From: Kocuria sp.
GTDB taxonomy: Bacteria > Actinomycetota > Actinomycetes > Actinomycetales > Micrococcaceae
Direction: 5' to 3'
NCBI GenBank assembly: GCA_030453435.1
Contig: JAKDKI010000137.1
Location: forward strand, 1-6,338
Length of the DNA: 6,338 nucleotides
The notes under the pieces were generated by a model. That model made no database searches and was not told the DNA's origin. It was given only the letters and a program-made list of their open reading frames with translations. The stretch's first letter is position 1. Each line of letters begins with the position of its first letter. Position numbers and translations under genes: made by a program. This document shows positions 5,635 through 6,338 of this stretch, piece after piece.

Positions 5635-5650
5635 TGTGAGGTTAAGCACA
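5635..5650. promoter_or_regulatory. CRP/GlxR-like palindrome upstream of rpf
   Basis: TGTGAGGTTAAGCACA fits the CRP-family pattern TGTGA-N6-TCACA with one mismatch (G for T at the start of the right half-site). Its centre is about 49 bases before the proposed start near 5593. Known family biology supports the link: CRP of Mycobacterium tuberculosis controls rpfA, and GlxR of Corynebacterium glutamicum is reported to act on rpf2. No cyclase or CRP gene is in this window. Confidence 0.5.
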
Positions 5651-5692
5651 TGTAACGGGATGATAGAGATTTGATAACGGTGGCGTAGAACG
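5641..5692. repeat. Tandem RTAAC-like octamers in 11-base phase
   Basis: Five octamers start exactly 11 bases apart: GTTAAGCA (5641), GTAACGGG (5652), ATAGAGAT (5663), ATAACGGT (5674) and GTAGAACG (5685). The 18-base segment at 5671-5688 also matches 5489-5506, around the candidate MtrA box, at 15 of 18 positions, with only A/G differences. One-turn spacing suits cooperative binding of an OmpR-type response regulator. Individual units are degenerate, so this remains a candidate. Confidence 0.35.
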
Positions 5693-5693
5693 G

Positions 5694-6338
5694 CTATGTA
5701 GCGCGCGCGGAGGCTCCGATGATCGTGGTGCTCCGCACCCGCTCATAGTGCTCCGCGTAACCGTGTTCGTCCTGGTCGGAACCACGAAGTGCGGTGGGTG
5801 CCGGCAGGTCTGGGCGCTGCACGTGAGCGCCTGCTTCCTCGGCGATCAATGCTCCCGCAGCCCAGTCGTGTTCGTGGAGCCCTCGTTCCGAGTAACCGTC
5901 CAGTGTCCCGTCAGCCACCATGCAGAGATCCAACGACGCCGCTCCGAGCCTACGCATGTCCGTGTAGTGGTCCATGGTGTCCAGAAAATTTCCGAACTGT
6001 TCGCGGCGGATCACGGGATCGTAGGAGAACCCGGTTCCATAGAGGGCGCCGGTTCGATCCGGCACAGGCCCCGTGAGTCTCGAGTCCTTGCCGTCACGGC
6101 GCACCCACGCACCCATGCCGCGCACGGCGTAGTAGATGCGTCCGAGAGCCGGCGCGTGTACCACGCCCACGAGCCAATTGCCCTGGTCGTCACAGGCGGC
6201 CACCGATGTGGCGTAGTAAACGATGTCCCGGATGAAGTTCGTAGTGCCGTCCAAGGGGTCCACGGACCAGCGCACCGGCGAGCGGTTCTCCGGCACGTGC
6301 GTGCCCGATTCCTCACCCGTGATGGCGTCCCAGGGGCG
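5694..6338 (-). CDS. Inositol monophosphatase-family protein, 5' end outside the window
   Basis: Mg2+-dependent sugar/inositol phosphatase-family protein. 214 C-terminal residues are visible; about the first 50-70 are missing beyond the right edge. The frame stays open to base 6338 and begins RPWDAITGEESG, where GEES is the usual metal-site Glu motif. The hallmark DPLDGTTNF follows at visible residues 27-35, and HDWAAGALIAEEAG near residues 157-170 supplies the second signature, with its metal-binding Asp. RRLGAASLDLCMVADGTLDGY is also typical. All main active-site residues in the visible part are intact. Substrates in the family include inositol-1-phosphate, histidinol phosphate and related compounds, and the motifs do not decide between them. 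It lies upstream of rpf on the same strand, but the long regulatory region between suggests separate transcription. No clear terminator follows its TAG stop. Confidence 0.9.
   Translation of the reverse strand, partial: RPWDAITGEESGTHVPENRSPVRWSVDPLDGTTNFIRDIVYYATSVAACDDQGNWLVGVVHAPALGRIYYAVRGMGAWVRRDGKDSRLTGPVPDRTGALYGTGFSYDPVIRREQFGNFLDTMDHYTDMRRLGAASLDLCMVADGTLDGYSERGLHEHDWAAGALIAEEAGAHVQRPDLPAPTALRGSDQDEHGYAEHYERVRSTTIIGASARAT

Noticed and set aside
5272..5693. c-di-AMP (ydaO/yuaA) riboswitch upstream of rpf
   Set aside because: Expected from known actinobacterial rpf leaders, but the conserved blocks around GAACCC, GTGAATC and GTCAGCTAACC are absent. Only a weak resemblance (AACGAGCGTAGGTGG near 5284-5298) was found. 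A covariance-model search would settle it.

Overview
The window looks like chromosomal DNA from a high-GC Gram-positive, most likely a member of the Micrococcaceae (Micrococcales, Actinomycetota). GC content and codon use are high. The best marker is a secreted resuscitation-promoting factor with the layout of the Micrococcus luteus protein: signal peptide, Rpf domain, Ala/Pro linker and one C-terminal LysM domain. The genus cannot be fixed from the sequence alone.

Layout, left to right. Bases 1-195 hold the C-terminal end of a plus-strand gene, probably a VOC/glyoxalase-like protein. A 70-base gap filled by one large hairpin separates it from a convergent minus-strand gene for a CPBP-family membrane protease-like protein (266-1051). 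Only 27 bases beyond that gene's start, a plus-strand oligopeptidase B gene begins (1079-3283). It converges, with a 16-base gap, on a minus-strand FAD-dependent D-amino-acid dehydrogenase-like gene (3300-4406). A strong terminator hairpin (4446-4482) lies between this gene and the minus-strand rpf gene (4543-5271). About 420 bases without a large gene follow (5272-5693). The window ends inside a minus-strand inositol monophosphatase-family gene (5694 to the edge).

The conserved genes are ordinary for this group and do not form an obvious pathway. The unusual part is the region upstream of rpf. Read in the direction of rpf transcription it holds: a tandem run of RTAAC-like octamers in 11-base phase; a CRP/GlxR-like palindrome; a plausible promoter placed just downstream of that palindrome; a 19-base direct repeat resembling an MtrA box; a series of strong hairpins, including two mutually exclusive pairings; a short upstream ORF with a run of three Cys codons whose Shine-Dalgarno sequence is in a hairpin arm and whose start codon is in that hairpin's loop; and a closing stem with perfect 10-base arms just before the rpf start. 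This suggests rpf is controlled both by regulators at the promoter and by a long structured mRNA leader that does not match the c-di-AMP (ydaO) riboswitch known upstream of other actinobacterial rpf genes. The sequence elements are directly visible; the regulatory roles are inference.
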